From SZUA-309 sp965232595 (lineage in GTDB: Bacteria; Pseudomonadota; Gammaproteobacteria; Pseudomonadales; Azotimanducaceae), in assembly GCA_965232595.1 (NCBI GenBank), contig OZ246983.1:3410001-3474000 (forward strand): a stretch of 64,000 nt of DNA, read 5' to 3'. The notes below the pieces were generated by a model. It was given only the letters and a program-made list of their open reading frames with translations. It did not search any database and was not told where the DNA came from. Both the position numbers and the translations under genes were made by a program. This document shows, one piece after another, positions 1-8,389 of the stretch (its first letter is position 1; the number at the start of each line of letters is the position of its first letter).

Positions 1-1
1 T

Positions 2-1669
2 GACTACCTGGCCGAGCTCACCATGGCCATTCTCTACAACCAGAAGCAGAGCCGTGGCGGCAACGCTGGTTACGTAGGCACCTTTCTGAAGCAGATTCGC
101 GACGTCGCCGTGCTGTGCAAAGAGCGGAACATCAAGATCGTCTCCAACGCCGGTGGGCTGAACCCGGCGGGCATGGCCGAGGACGTGCAGCAGATCCTCG
201 ACGAGCTGGGCGTGGACTCGAAGGTGGCGTACATCGACGGCGATGATCTGGCGCCGCGGATCGACGAGCTGACCGCCGCTGGTGAGTCGTTCACGAACAT
301 GGACCGCGGCATTCCGCTCAGCGAGTCGGGCAACCAGGTGCTGACGGCCAATGCCTACTTCGGCGCCTGGGGCATCAAAGAGGCCCTCGACAAGGGCGCG
401 GACATCGTCATCTGCCCGCGGGTGACCGATGCCGCCGTCGTCATCGGTCCGGCTGCCTGGAAGTTCGGCTGGGCGCGCAACGACTTCGACGCGTTGGCCG
501 GCGCCCTGACTGCAGGTCACATCATCGAGTGCGGCTGCCAGACCTGCGGCGGCAACTACTCGTTCTTCCAGGAAGTGCCGAGCTTCCACAACGTCGGTTA
601 CCCGATCGCCGAGATTGAGGCCGATGGCAGCTTCACGATCAGCAAACATCCGAACACGGGCGGCCTGATCTCAGTGGGGACGGTAACGGCGCAGCTGCTG
701 TACGAAATCTCGGCGCCCGCCTACGTGAATCCGGACGTAATCGCTCATTTCGACAGCCTGAACATCGAGCAGGTCGGCGAGGACCGCGTTCGCATCAGCG
801 GCGTGCGCGGCTCCAACCCGCCGCCCACGCACAAGGTCTGCATCAACACGGCCGATGGCTTCAAAACGGGCATCGAGATTCTCCTCACCGGGCTCGACAT
901 CGAGGAGAAAGCCGAGATCTTCACCGACGTGTTCTTCGAGTCGCTCGGCGGCCGGGAGGCCTTCGACAAGGTGGAGACCCAGCTCATCCGAACCGACCGG
1001 GCGGATGCAGCGCAGAACGAAGAAGCGCAGGCGAGCCTGCGGATCTTTGCGCACTCCCAGGATCCGGACAAAGTCGGCCGCCTGTTCTCCGCCAAGCACA
1101 TCGAGCTGGCGCTGGCGAGTTATCCGGGCTTCAGCGGTCGCGGCGGCTCGCCGGGCGCACCGGTGATCGCCTACTGGCCGGCGCTGGTGGACAGCAAGCA
1201 CCTGGTTGAGCGGGTGCACTTTGGCGGCGAAACCACCGAGGTGGTGCCCACCAGCCAGCTGGACTTCGAGGAGATCTACTACCAGCAGACGCCGGTGACC
1301 CTGCCGGAGATCCCCGGCGGCGCGCCGAAGACCATTCCGCTCGGTCGCCTGTTCGGCACCCGTTCCGGAGACAAGGGTGGCTGTGCCAACGTCGGTGTCT
1401 GGGCGAAAACCGATACCGCCTATGCCTTCCTGGCCGAGTTCCTCAGCGTCGAGCAGCTCAAGGCGCTGTGCCCGGATCTGGCGACCTGGGAGATCGATCG
1501 CTACGAGATGCCGAACCTGAAAGCCTTGAACTTCTACATTCACGGCATTCTCGGCGAGGGCGTGTCGGCCAATAACCGTCTCGACGGCCAGGCGAAGTCT
1601 CTCGGCGAGTACATCCGCGCCCGGCACATCGAGGTGCCGGCGGATCTGGCCGCCGAAGTCGGCCTTTAG
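2..1669 (+). CDS. AtuA-like acyclic terpene utilization protein (DUF1446), 5'-truncated by window edge
   Basis: The reading frame is open from base 2, and an internal ATG at 23 is not the true start because the residues before it (DYLAEL) fit the family. About 555 residues are present, so only the amino end is missing. The conserved cysteine stretch CGCQTCGGNYS lies near 530-560 and the carboxy-terminal AtuA signature RSGDKGGCANVGV near 1360-1395. AtuA belongs to gene sets for citronellol/geraniol and related branched acyl-CoA catabolism in Pseudomonas; its exact reaction is not settled. Here it is followed after 33 bases by two acyl-CoA dehydrogenases and an SDR on the same strand, which supports an acyl-CoA catabolic operon. 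The substrate cannot be read from sequence. Confidence 0.85.
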   Translation, partial: DYLAELTMAILYNQKQSRGGNAGYVGTFLKQIRDVAVLCKERNIKIVSNAGGLNPAGMAEDVQQILDELGVDSKVAYIDGDDLAPRIDELTAAGESFTNMDRGIPLSESGNQVLTANAYFGAWGIKEALDKGADIVICPRVTDAAVVIGPAAWKFGWARNDFDALAGALTAGHIIECGCQTCGGNYSFFQEVPSFHNVGYPIAEIEADGSFTISKHPNTGGLISVGTVTAQLLYEISAPAYVNPDVIAHFDSLNIEQVGEDRVRISGVRGSNPPPTHKVCINTADGFKTGIEILLTGLDIEEKAEIFTDVFFESLGGREAFDKVETQLIRTDRADAAQNEEAQASLRIFAHSQDPDKVGRLFSAKHIELALASYPGFSGRGGSPGAPVIAYWPALVDSKHLVERVHFGGETTEVVPTSQLDFEEIYYQQTPVTLPEIPGGAPKTIPLGRLFGTRSGDKGGCANVGVWAKTDTAYAFLAEFLSVEQLKALCPDLATWEIDRYEMPNLKALNFYIHGILGEGVSANNRLDGQAKSLGEYIRARHIEVPADLAAEVGL

Positions 1670-1702
1670 GAACACCCACTCGAGTCAATCAAGGAGTCAC
1701 CA

Positions 1703-2896
1703 ATGAGTGAGCTCGATGCGTTCAGGGCGGAAGTTGCCGCCTGGTTGGAAGAAAACCGTCCCCCGGAGCCGGACTTCCTGCTCCCGGAAACCTTCATGGA
1801 GGTGGGCACGGATCAGCAGTTCGAGTTCCTCCGCGACTGGCAACGCAAGGTTTACGAGGCCGGCTATCTGGGCATGGCCTGGCCGAAGGAGTACGGCGGC
1901 GGTGGCCAGCCGCAGGTGCTGCAGGACATCGTCAACGCCGAGATGGCGCGCCTCAAGGTGCCGTTCGTGCCCAACACCATCGGCCTGAACTGGGCCGGGC
2001 CATTAATTCTGGCCATTGGCACCGAGGCGGAGAAGCAGAAGTACATCCCCGGGATTCTTTCCGCCGAAGACATCTGGTGTCAGGGTTTCTCTGAACCGGA
2101 TAACGGCTCGGACCTTGCCGCAGCCACTACCCGCGCCGTCCGCGATGGCGACGATTGGGTGCTGAACGGCTCGAAAATCTGGACCAGCCTCGGCAGCTAC
2201 GCCAAGTACATGATCCTGCTGGCTCGAACCAACCCGGAAGCGGAGAACCGCTACGCCGGGCTTTCCTACTTCCTGGCGCCGATGGACGCGCCCGGAGTGG
2301 ACGTTCAGCCGATCCGGAAGTTGACCGGAGAGTATGGATTTACTCAGACCTTCTTCACCGACGCGCGCATCCCCGGCGATTGCCTGATGGGGAACGAAGG
2401 GGAAGGCTGGCAGATTGCCATGAAGACGCTGACCTTCGAGCGCAGCGTCGAAGGCGGGCAGGCAGGCGGCCTTTCCGGCAACTCGCTGGGCGTGCAGGAT
2501 GTTCTGGAATTGGCGAGACGCGTGCAGCGGGATGGCCGTCCGGCCATCGAAGACCCACTCATCCGCGATGAGCTGGTGAAGTTCCTGATCGAGGCCCAGG
2601 GCGATCGCCTCTGCGCCGCCAGGGCCAGGCACCCGGCGCTGGTCAGCGAGCGGCCGGCGGCCATCGCCATGTCCGGCAAGCTGCGCGGCACAGAGCACCA
2701 TCGCCGCCTGCTGCAGTTTGCGATCACCCTGCAGGGCGCCAACGGCACGCGCTGGGTTGGTGATGCGCGGGCGGACAAAGGCGGGCTCTGGCAGCGTTCC
2801 TACTTCAACGCGTTCTCCGCCACCATCGGCGGCGGCACCAGCCAGGTGCAGTCCAACATCGTCGGCGAGCGTGTGCTCGGCCTGCCGAAAGATTGA
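1703..2896 (+). CDS. acyl-CoA dehydrogenase (subunit A of an adjacent pair)
   Basis: This 397-residue protein has the acyl-CoA dehydrogenase fold: an amino-terminal helical domain with GMAWPKEYGGGG, the flavin-contacting stretch GFSEPDNGSDLAA near residue 130 followed by LNGSKIWTS, and a carboxy-terminal end GGGTSQVQSNIVGERVLG that is typical of the family. It would oxidise an acyl-CoA to the 2-enoyl-CoA using FAD and pass electrons to ETF. A good ribosome site (AAGGAG) precedes the ATG. Its stop falls 11 bases before the start of a second, distinct acyl-CoA dehydrogenase. Such side-by-side pairs often form alpha2beta2 enzymes, as with the FadE26-FadE27 type of steroid side-chain dehydrogenases; that assembly is inferred here. 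Confidence 0.92.
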   Translation: MSELDAFRAEVAAWLEENRPPEPDFLLPETFMEVGTDQQFEFLRDWQRKVYEAGYLGMAWPKEYGGGGQPQVLQDIVNAEMARLKVPFVPNTIGLNWAGPLILAIGTEAEKQKYIPGILSAEDIWCQGFSEPDNGSDLAAATTRAVRDGDDWVLNGSKIWTSLGSYAKYMILLARTNPEAENRYAGLSYFLAPMDAPGVDVQPIRKLTGEYGFTQTFFTDARIPGDCLMGNEGEGWQIAMKTLTFERSVEGGQAGGLSGNSLGVQDVLELARRVQRDGRPAIEDPLIRDELVKFLIEAQGDRLCAARARHPALVSERPAAIAMSGKLRGTEHHRRLLQFAITLQGANGTRWVGDARADKGGLWQRSYFNAFSATIGGGTSQVQSNIVGERVLGLPKD

Positions 2897-2907
2897 GGAG
2901 CGCAGCG

Positions 2908-4044
2908 ATGGCAGCAGTAAAACTTGATCACACCATCACCTTCTCCGAGGAGCAGGGCATGCTCCTGGATACGGCGGTGGAGTTTTTTCGCGACAAGTCG
3001 CCGACCGCCAGAGTGCGCGACCTGATGCTCTCGGAGCAGGGCTTTGATCCCGAGGTGTGGCAGGAGATGGTTGCGCTCGGCTGGTCCGGGCTCGCCATTC
3101 CGGAAGCCTACGGCGGTAGCGATCTCGGCCTGGCTGCCGCGGTCACCATCGCCGAGCCCATGGGGCGGCACCTGTCAGCTACGCCCTGGCTGCCGACCCA
3201 GCTGTTCGTTCAGGGCGTGCTGGCCGGTAGCGAGGAGGTTCGCGCGGAGCTCTTGCCGGCAGTTGCGGAAGGAGCCATCGGCACGGTGGCGCTGAGCGAG
3301 GTGGAGGGTGACTGGGACCTTGCCAATGCCCAGCTCGAGTTCAGCGAAGCGGCGGCGGGGTTGCAGCTGGAGGGCAGCAAGTCCTTTGTGCTCAGCGCCG
3401 ATGTGGCCGACCACCTGCTGGTCAGCGGCAACCTGAACGGCGCGGTGGCGCTGGCGGTCGTCTCCCGGCAGGAGCTGACTGCGGACGCGCTGCAGCGGGA
3501 AACCGTGATCGACGAAACCCGCCGCAGCTTCGAAATCAGCTTCGACGGGGTGACGGTTCCGACGACGCGAGTAATCAGCGGCGCGGCCGCAATCTCCGCG
3601 CTGACGGCCATCCGGCAGGCAGCGTTGCTGCTGATATCGGCGGAGTCCGCCGGAGGCATTGCCGGCGTGCTGGAGGTCATCGTCGACTATCTCAATACCC
3701 GCACCGCCTTCGGCCGCAAGATCGGTGCTTACCAGGGCCTGAAGCACCCGACCGTGGACATCCTTGTCGGCCTGGAGCGGTCCCGCTCGCACGTTTACCA
3801 TGCCGCGTCGCTGCTCGAAGCGGGCGCAGCACCGGAGCAGATTGATGTAGCGCTGCGGATGGCGAAGGCCGAGGTCAGTGATTCCTATGCCTTTGCCGGT
3901 GATCGGGGTATCCAGTTCCATGGCGGCTTCGGCTTCACCTGGGAATGTGATGCCCAGCTGTACCTGCGTCGGGCGCTGTGGGCGCAGTATGCTTTTGGTG
4001 ATGCGATCCATCATCGTCGGCATCTGGCTGAAGCGCTGCTCTAG
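2908..4044 (+). CDS. acyl-CoA dehydrogenase (subunit B of an adjacent pair)
   Basis: The start is placed at the ATG at 2908, because GAGGAG lies seven bases upstream; an in-frame TTG at 2893 would overlap the preceding gene. The 378-residue product has the family layout (GLAIPEAYGGSDLGLAAAV near the amino end) and ends with RTAFGRKIGAYQGLKH and FHGGFGFTWECDAQLYLRRA, a carboxy terminus common in the bulky-substrate FadE branch. The middle domain is diverged, lacking the clear SEPDxGSD-type flavin stretch seen in the upstream partner. This asymmetry is what one expects if the two form a heteromer with only one complete active site per pair. The substrate is unknown; context suggests a branched or cyclic acyl-CoA. 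Confidence 0.9.
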   Translation: MAAVKLDHTITFSEEQGMLLDTAVEFFRDKSPTARVRDLMLSEQGFDPEVWQEMVALGWSGLAIPEAYGGSDLGLAAAVTIAEPMGRHLSATPWLPTQLFVQGVLAGSEEVRAELLPAVAEGAIGTVALSEVEGDWDLANAQLEFSEAAAGLQLEGSKSFVLSADVADHLLVSGNLNGAVALAVVSRQELTADALQRETVIDETRRSFEISFDGVTVPTTRVISGAAAISALTAIRQAALLLISAESAGGIAGVLEVIVDYLNTRTAFGRKIGAYQGLKHPTVDILVGLERSRSHVYHAASLLEAGAAPEQIDVALRMAKAEVSDSYAFAGDRGIQFHGGFGFTWECDAQLYLRRALWAQYAFGDAIHHRRHLAEALL

Positions 4045-4071
4045 GCAAAACTCACTCAAACAGGAATTCTC

Positions 4072-4848
4072 ATGAGCGATTACCCAACTCCCAACTTCTC
4101 CAATGATCTCACGGGCCAGGTTGCCCTGGTCACCGGAACCACGTCCGGCCTCGGTGCGCGTTTTGCCAAGATCCTGGCGGCTTGTGGTGCCAAGGTGGCG
4201 CTCACCGGCCGGCGCGTGGACCGGCTCGACTCGCTGGCGGAAGAGATCCGCGCCGCTGGCGGCGACTGCCTGCCGCTGGCGCTGGACATGATGGATCGGG
4301 AGAGTATCAAGAATGTGGTGGAAGAAGTGGAAGGCCATCTCGGCACCATCACCATTCTGGTCAACAACGCCGGCATACCGGACGCTCAGCACGCGGTGAA
4401 GATGTCCGATGAACTGGTGGATGCGGTATTCGACACCAACCTGCGCGGCCCCTGGGATCTTTCCTGCGAGGTTGCCCGGCGCATGATCGCGGCGAAGGTG
4501 CCGGGGCGGATGGTGAACATTTCCTCCATCGGCGGCTTCAACTATGGCGGTAACGGGGCGGCCCTTTACTCGGTCACCAAGTCCGGCATCGTTCGCATGA
4601 CCGAGGTGCTGGCCGTGGAGTGGTCGCGGTTCAACATCAACGTCAACGCCATCGCACCGGGTGCGTTTTCCTCGGAGATGATGGATGGGATGGTGGAACG
4701 TATGGGAGATTTCTCCCAGGCGTTTCCGCGCAAGCGCATCTGCGATCCGGCCCTGCTCGACAGCACGCTGCTGTTTCTGGTTTCTCCGTCCTCTGAAGCG
4801 GTAACCGGTACCTGCATCAAGGTGGACGACGGCCAGGGCTCGCGCTGA
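4072..4848 (+). CDS. SDR family NAD(P)-dependent oxidoreductase
   Basis: This 258-residue classical short-chain dehydrogenase has the nucleotide-binding TGTTSGLG near residue 22, the NNAG motif near residue 97, and the catalytic set Ser152 (NISS), Tyr166 and Lys170 (YSVTK). It probably oxidises a 3-hydroxyacyl-CoA or an alcohol intermediate. The ATG follows AACAGGAATTCTC, 27 bases after the second acyl-CoA dehydrogenase, so it reads as the last catabolic gene of the AtuA-ACAD-ACAD-SDR run. The carboxy terminus GTCIKVDDGQG is typical of the family. The cofactor preference and substrate cannot be told apart from sequence alone. Confidence 0.92.
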   Translation: MSDYPTPNFSNDLTGQVALVTGTTSGLGARFAKILAACGAKVALTGRRVDRLDSLAEEIRAAGGDCLPLALDMMDRESIKNVVEEVEGHLGTITILVNNAGIPDAQHAVKMSDELVDAVFDTNLRGPWDLSCEVARRMIAAKVPGRMVNISSIGGFNYGGNGAALYSVTKSGIVRMTEVLAVEWSRFNINVNAIAPGAFSSEMMDGMVERMGDFSQAFPRKRICDPALLDSTLLFLVSPSSEAVTGTCIKVDDGQGSR

Positions 4849-4863
4849 GCCCGGTACCCGGCT

Positions 4864-5229
4864 GTGGCGAAGCGCAAAGGCGGGCTGGTCTACAGCACGG
4901 ACAAAGGTCGGATCTGCCCGGGCTGCCAACGTCCTCAGGACCAGTGCGCCTGCAACGACCGCAGCCGCCGGCGTACGGGTGGAACCGCGGACGGGTCGGT
5001 GATCGTCTCCCGGGAAACCAAAGGCCGGAAGGGCGCAGGGGTCACGCTCGTCCGGGGGCTGCCGCTCTCCGACAAGGATCTCAGCGCGCTGGCGAAGAAG
5101 CTGAAGGCACGATGTGGTGTGGGCGGTTCGATCAAGGACGGGGTGATTGAGCTGCAGGGAGAGCAGCGGGATCGACTGGTTCAGCTGCTCGAAGAGGAAG
5201 GCTTTCGCGCCAAGCGAAGCGGCGGCTGA
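4864..5229 (+). CDS. yciH: SUI1/YciH-type translation initiation factor
   Basis: This 121-residue protein is the bacterial homologue of eukaryotic eIF1. The SUI1 domain covers roughly residues 45-118 and includes LPLSDKDLSALAKKLKARCGVGGSIKD-like sequence, where the K-x-CG-x-GG turn is diagnostic. The amino end carries CPGC and CAC cysteines at residues 18-30, as in proteobacterial YciH. The start is a GTG 15 bases after the SDR stop, with no strong ribosome site, so it may rely on coupling to the SDR. It is unrelated in function to the catabolic genes and probably just trails the operon; a strong terminator follows it. Confidence 0.93.
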   Translation: MAKRKGGLVYSTDKGRICPGCQRPQDQCACNDRSRRRTGGTADGSVIVSRETKGRKGAGVTLVRGLPLSDKDLSALAKKLKARCGVGGSIKDGVIELQGEQRDRLVQLLEEEGFRAKRSGG

Positions 5230-5251
5230 GCAAAAGTCGAGTTCCGGAACG

Positions 5252-5286
5252 AAAAAGGCCGCGGCGTTTAGCCGCGGCCTTTTTTT
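5252..5286. terminator. bidirectional intrinsic terminator between yciH and receptor 1
   Basis: A GC-rich hairpin with arms AGGCCGCGGC and GCCGCGGCCT (loop GTTTA) is flanked by five A on the left and seven T on the right, so it can stop transcription from both the rightward yciH and the leftward TonB-dependent receptor. Confidence 0.9.
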
Positions 5287-5318
5287 AGTTACCCCTCCTT
5301 CTGGGTATTCCCTGCTCG

Positions 5319-8153
5319 CTACGGGATGAGGTCACCGAACCGGAAGGTGATGTCCACACCGTAGAACCGCGGGTAGAGGTAGGTGGCCGTCAGGTTGTAG
5401 TTGCTCGTCGCGGTTGCCGTGCCGAGACCACGTGCACGACCTTCGTCGGTGACGTTGTCGATGAAGGCTCTGACCATCCAGCGATCCGCGGTGCTGCGCC
5501 AGGTGGCTGACAGGTCCAGCCGGTAGCGCTCGGGCACCTTATCCAGAGAGCGCTTGATGGCGCTATCGTAGAAAGAACCGGTGTACGAGAACGTGCCGCC
5601 CATCGTGATGGTGCCAACGCTGGTTCTCCAGTCGTAGTAGCTCCAAAGGGTCGCTTTGTGCGCCGGGATCCGCTTCAGGGGATTACCCTTGATGTTGCGT
5701 ACGTAGATGGCTTCAAACTCTTCCTGAGTGCCGCCTGGGAAGGCGAACAGCGGAATGTCCGGGTTGTCGTCTTCAAGGATCTCGAAGTCGGACTTGTACT
5801 CGGTGTCGTTCCAGCTGTAGTTGCCGCCGAGGGTCAGGCCGTCGGTCAGCAGCCAGGTCAGCTCGAGCTCAATGCCGCGGTTTTCGGCCTTCTCCACGTT
5901 CACCACCACGTCGCTCGCGCCCTGGCTGCCGGCGTTGAACACCTCCACCCGGTCCTGGTAGTTGTCGTAGTCGTACCAGTAGGCGGAAGCGTTCAGCTGC
6001 ATCCGGCCATCCAGCAGGGTGCCTTTGTAGCCGATCTCGTAGGCCATCACGTCTTCCTGGTCATAGGTGACCGGCTCGTTGGAGCCTGCCGGAGTCGGCT
6101 GACGGGAGTCGCCGATACCGAGTGCGTAGCCGCCAGCGCGGTAGCCGGTGGTGGCCGACAGATAGACCAGCGTCTCGTCGTTCGGCGTCCAGTCCAGGTT
6201 GACGCGCCAGGTGACCTGATCCCAGCTGTCCTTGCCTTCGAGAGAATCTGCGAAGGAGTAGGGCACGCCCTGGAGTCGGAGCGGGGTGCTGCAGTCTTCG
6301 TCTGCGATGCCGCCCGGGCAGGTGGAGACGATCGGGCTGCCTGGATTCGCGCCGAAGTAGTCCGGCAGGGCGTTGCCCATAATCATGTTGGCGAAGCCCA
6401 GCGGCGTGATGCCGACGGCGGAGCAGGGCACGGCACCTGCGGGTTGGCCGTAGTACGCAGAGCAATCAGGGTCGGTACCGACAAACAGTTCAGCAGGCAA
6501 CTCGAAGTAGCCGGTCCGGTTTTCGAACGCTTCCTTGTCGTCCTGCGCCCAGCGCAGGCCGAGGGTCAGCGCCCACTGCTCGTTGAAGGTGTAGGTGCCT
6601 TGCGTGTAGACCGCGTAGGCATCTGTCACGACGTTGTTGTTGTAGAGGTAGGCCGCACCATCCTCATCACCGTTCCAGCGGCCGGTAACAACCCCGCCGA
6701 GCGGCGCGTCATCAAGGTAGACGCTGTCGGCAGGCACGAACGGATCCAGCACCCCGTAGTTTGCCGGGTTCACGTAGCGGCCCTGGTTCAGCACGTCGTT
6801 GAACGAGAAGCGCTGCAGACGATCGGAGTTGAAGTAATAAACGCCGCTCGTCATTTGCAGGGCATCGCCGATCTGCCAGAGCAGCTGCAGCTCGTGGGAA
6901 TGGGTCTCAACGGCTTCTAGCACCAGCGACCGGTAGTTCGACAGGGAGCCGTTGGCGGTGTCGCTGTCGATGTCGAAGGTGTAGTCAAAGTCCATCCAGC
7001 CGCCGATGTACTTCAGCGACGTGGTGTCGTTGATGTCCCAGTTCAGGTCCGCCTGAATGGCGTTGTGCTTGAAGGTTTCATCGTTGGTGTTGTTGGTGGC
7101 GCGCCAGCCATTGAGATCCTCCGGATCGGGATCGAAGAAGTGGCCAAAGTCGTCCGGATCACGCTGAGGACCGAAGTAGATGCCGTTCGCGTTCGTTCGG
7201 GCAGCTGGCTCCACACCAGGAATGATGTTCCTGGCCTGCAGCGTGTTGCCCGGGTTCACCGGATCGTTCACCGTGATGGAACCCGCAGGGTCGAGAATGT
7301 AGCCGTTGGCGTAAATGTCCGTGGAGCGGATGTCGCGGACGCTGCCGATGCCTTCCGTTACCAGAGGATCACCGCCGATGATCCGATCGGAACGTCGGTC
7401 GTTCCAACGGATGTTGGCCTCCCAGTTGTCGGCAATTCGCCAGTTCAACGCGATGGAGACGTTCTGGTCACCGATCGAGTTGATGTCCTCACCACCGGCC
7501 AGGCCTTCCTGGGATCCTTCACGGTCGCGACGCAGCGCCACCAGTCGATAGGCAAGCCGGTCGGAGACGATCGGCCCGGACAGCACGCCGTAGTACTCAC
7601 GGGTGTCCAGGTTGCCCCAGACCGCGCGAACCTCGCCTTCGGTCTCGTAGCTCGGCTGGTTGGAGATGTAGTTCAGCGCGCCGCCAATGGCGTTGCGTCC
7701 GTACAGCGTGCCCTGGGGCCCACGCAGGACCTCAACCCGCTCGACGTCGTACAGACCGTTCTCGCTAGAAGCGATCCCGAAGTCTTCCGAGTACACGCCG
7801 TTGTAGTAGGTAGCGACCCCTGGGTCACCGCCCAGCGCCCGGCTGTTGCGGCCGACACCACGAATCCGGATGTCGTAGGCATCCCGAGTCGTGGACGGAA
7901 TGAAGTTGACCAGCTCATCGGCACCCTGAATGCCGAAGTCCTGGATCATCTCCTCACCGAAAGCGGTGATGGAAATGGATGTGTCAGAGACGGTGGCTTC
8001 CCGCTTCTCGGCGGTCACGATGACCTCTTCGATGCGAGGGCTGCTATCTGCCTCTTCTGCGGACGCAATGGCTGGTATGACCATCGCGGCGGGCAATAGC
8101 ATTGCCCCGAGAAATGCCGGGCGCGCGCAGGCGCCAAGATATTTGGACTTCAA
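5319..8153 (-). CDS. TonB-dependent receptor 1
   Basis: The product is a 944-residue outer-membrane receptor. The start is a TTG at 8153 because GGAGG sits five bases upstream and the resulting amino end (MKSKYLG, then a hydrophobic stretch ending at ASAEE) is a signal peptide; the same TTG and ribosome site recur in receptor 2. The plug domain follows with IEEVIVTAEKRE, RIRGVGRN and the conserved VLRGPQGTLYGRNAIGG. A long beta-barrel of about 750 residues completes it. Such CirA/FecA-type receptors with IEEVIVTA plugs import ligands such as siderophores, vitamins or plant and steroid compounds; the ligand is not identifiable. It is paralogous to receptor 2 through its full length. Confidence 0.93.
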   Translation of the reverse strand: MKSKYLGACARPAFLGAMLLPAAMVIPAIASAEEADSSPRIEEVIVTAEKREATVSDTSISITAFGEEMIQDFGIQGADELVNFIPSTTRDAYDIRIRGVGRNSRALGGDPGVATYYNGVYSEDFGIASSENGLYDVERVEVLRGPQGTLYGRNAIGGALNYISNQPSYETEGEVRAVWGNLDTREYYGVLSGPIVSDRLAYRLVALRRDREGSQEGLAGGEDINSIGDQNVSIALNWRIADNWEANIRWNDRRSDRIIGGDPLVTEGIGSVRDIRSTDIYANGYILDPAGSITVNDPVNPGNTLQARNIIPGVEPAARTNANGIYFGPQRDPDDFGHFFDPDPEDLNGWRATNNTNDETFKHNAIQADLNWDINDTTSLKYIGGWMDFDYTFDIDSDTANGSLSNYRSLVLEAVETHSHELQLLWQIGDALQMTSGVYYFNSDRLQRFSFNDVLNQGRYVNPANYGVLDPFVPADSVYLDDAPLGGVVTGRWNGDEDGAAYLYNNNVVTDAYAVYTQGTYTFNEQWALTLGLRWAQDDKEAFENRTGYFELPAELFVGTDPDCSAYYGQPAGAVPCSAVGITPLGFANMIMGNALPDYFGANPGSPIVSTCPGGIADEDCSTPLRLQGVPYSFADSLEGKDSWDQVTWRVNLDWTPNDETLVYLSATTGYRAGGYALGIGDSRQPTPAGSNEPVTYDQEDVMAYEIGYKGTLLDGRMQLNASAYWYDYDNYQDRVEVFNAGSQGASDVVVNVEKAENRGIELELTWLLTDGLTLGGNYSWNDTEYKSDFEILEDDNPDIPLFAFPGGTQEEFEAIYVRNIKGNPLKRIPAHKATLWSYYDWRTSVGTITMGGTFSYTGSFYDSAIKRSLDKVPERYRLDLSATWRSTADRWMVRAFIDNVTDEGRARGLGTATATSNYNLTATYLYPRFYGVDITFRFGDLIP

Positions 8154-8275
8154 AATCCCCTCCAGTACGTATTCGCCGCTGCCGGCCTCCCAGCCGATTG
8201 CGTTGGCGTTACTGCGTGAGCCTGCAGTCTCTGCTGCGCAGCTCACCCGTTACTACCCCCTCCCGTGGGGTACTA
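8154..8275 (-). promoter_or_regulatory. receptor 1 leader with three blocks shared with receptor 2
   Basis: Compared with the receptor 2 leader, three blocks are conserved while the sequence between them is not: the ribosome-site block (8151-8167), GGCGTTACTGC (8205-8215, plus-strand reading) and a C4/G4 quasi-palindrome (8257-8275, plus-strand CCCCTCCCGTGGGGTACTA). The last could form a small hairpin near the 5' end of the transcript or bind a regulator. Confidence 0.55.
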
Positions 8276-8311
8276 GATTTAGCATGAACAGAAGCGCGCC
8301 CGCCTGCAAGT

Positions 8312-8319
8312 GGGGGGGG
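8312..8319. repeat. (G)8 homopolymer upstream of receptor 1
   Basis: Eight consecutive G on the plus strand lie about 160 bases upstream of the receptor 1 start, between its leader and the receptor 2 terminator. Homopolymers of this length near surface-protein promoters can slip during replication. Confidence 0.7.
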
Positions 8320-8339
8320 TGCTTTGAATTGTGCATAAA

Positions 8340-8365
8340 AAAGCCGCGGCATATGCCGCGGCTTT
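8340..8365 (-). terminator. intrinsic terminator of receptor 2
   Basis: This is a perfect 26-base palindrome (AAAGCCGCGGCAT and its complement). On the minus strand it is followed by a run of T (complement of 8337-8342), placing a good terminator 25 bases after the receptor 2 stop. Confidence 0.88.
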
Positions 8366-8389
8366 CTAAGGTTTCAAGGACCGTGGGGC

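Noticed and set aside
3175..4929. 584-residue reading frame on the minus strand
   Set aside because: It is antisense to a clear acyl-CoA dehydrogenase and an SDR. Long opposite-strand frames are common in GC-rich DNA, and the translation is Arg/His/Gly-rich without any domain.
5658..8099. Long plus-strand frames across receptor 1 (420 and 344 residues)
   Set aside because: They are antisense to the receptor, have a low-complexity Val/Gly/Arg make-up and no start context.
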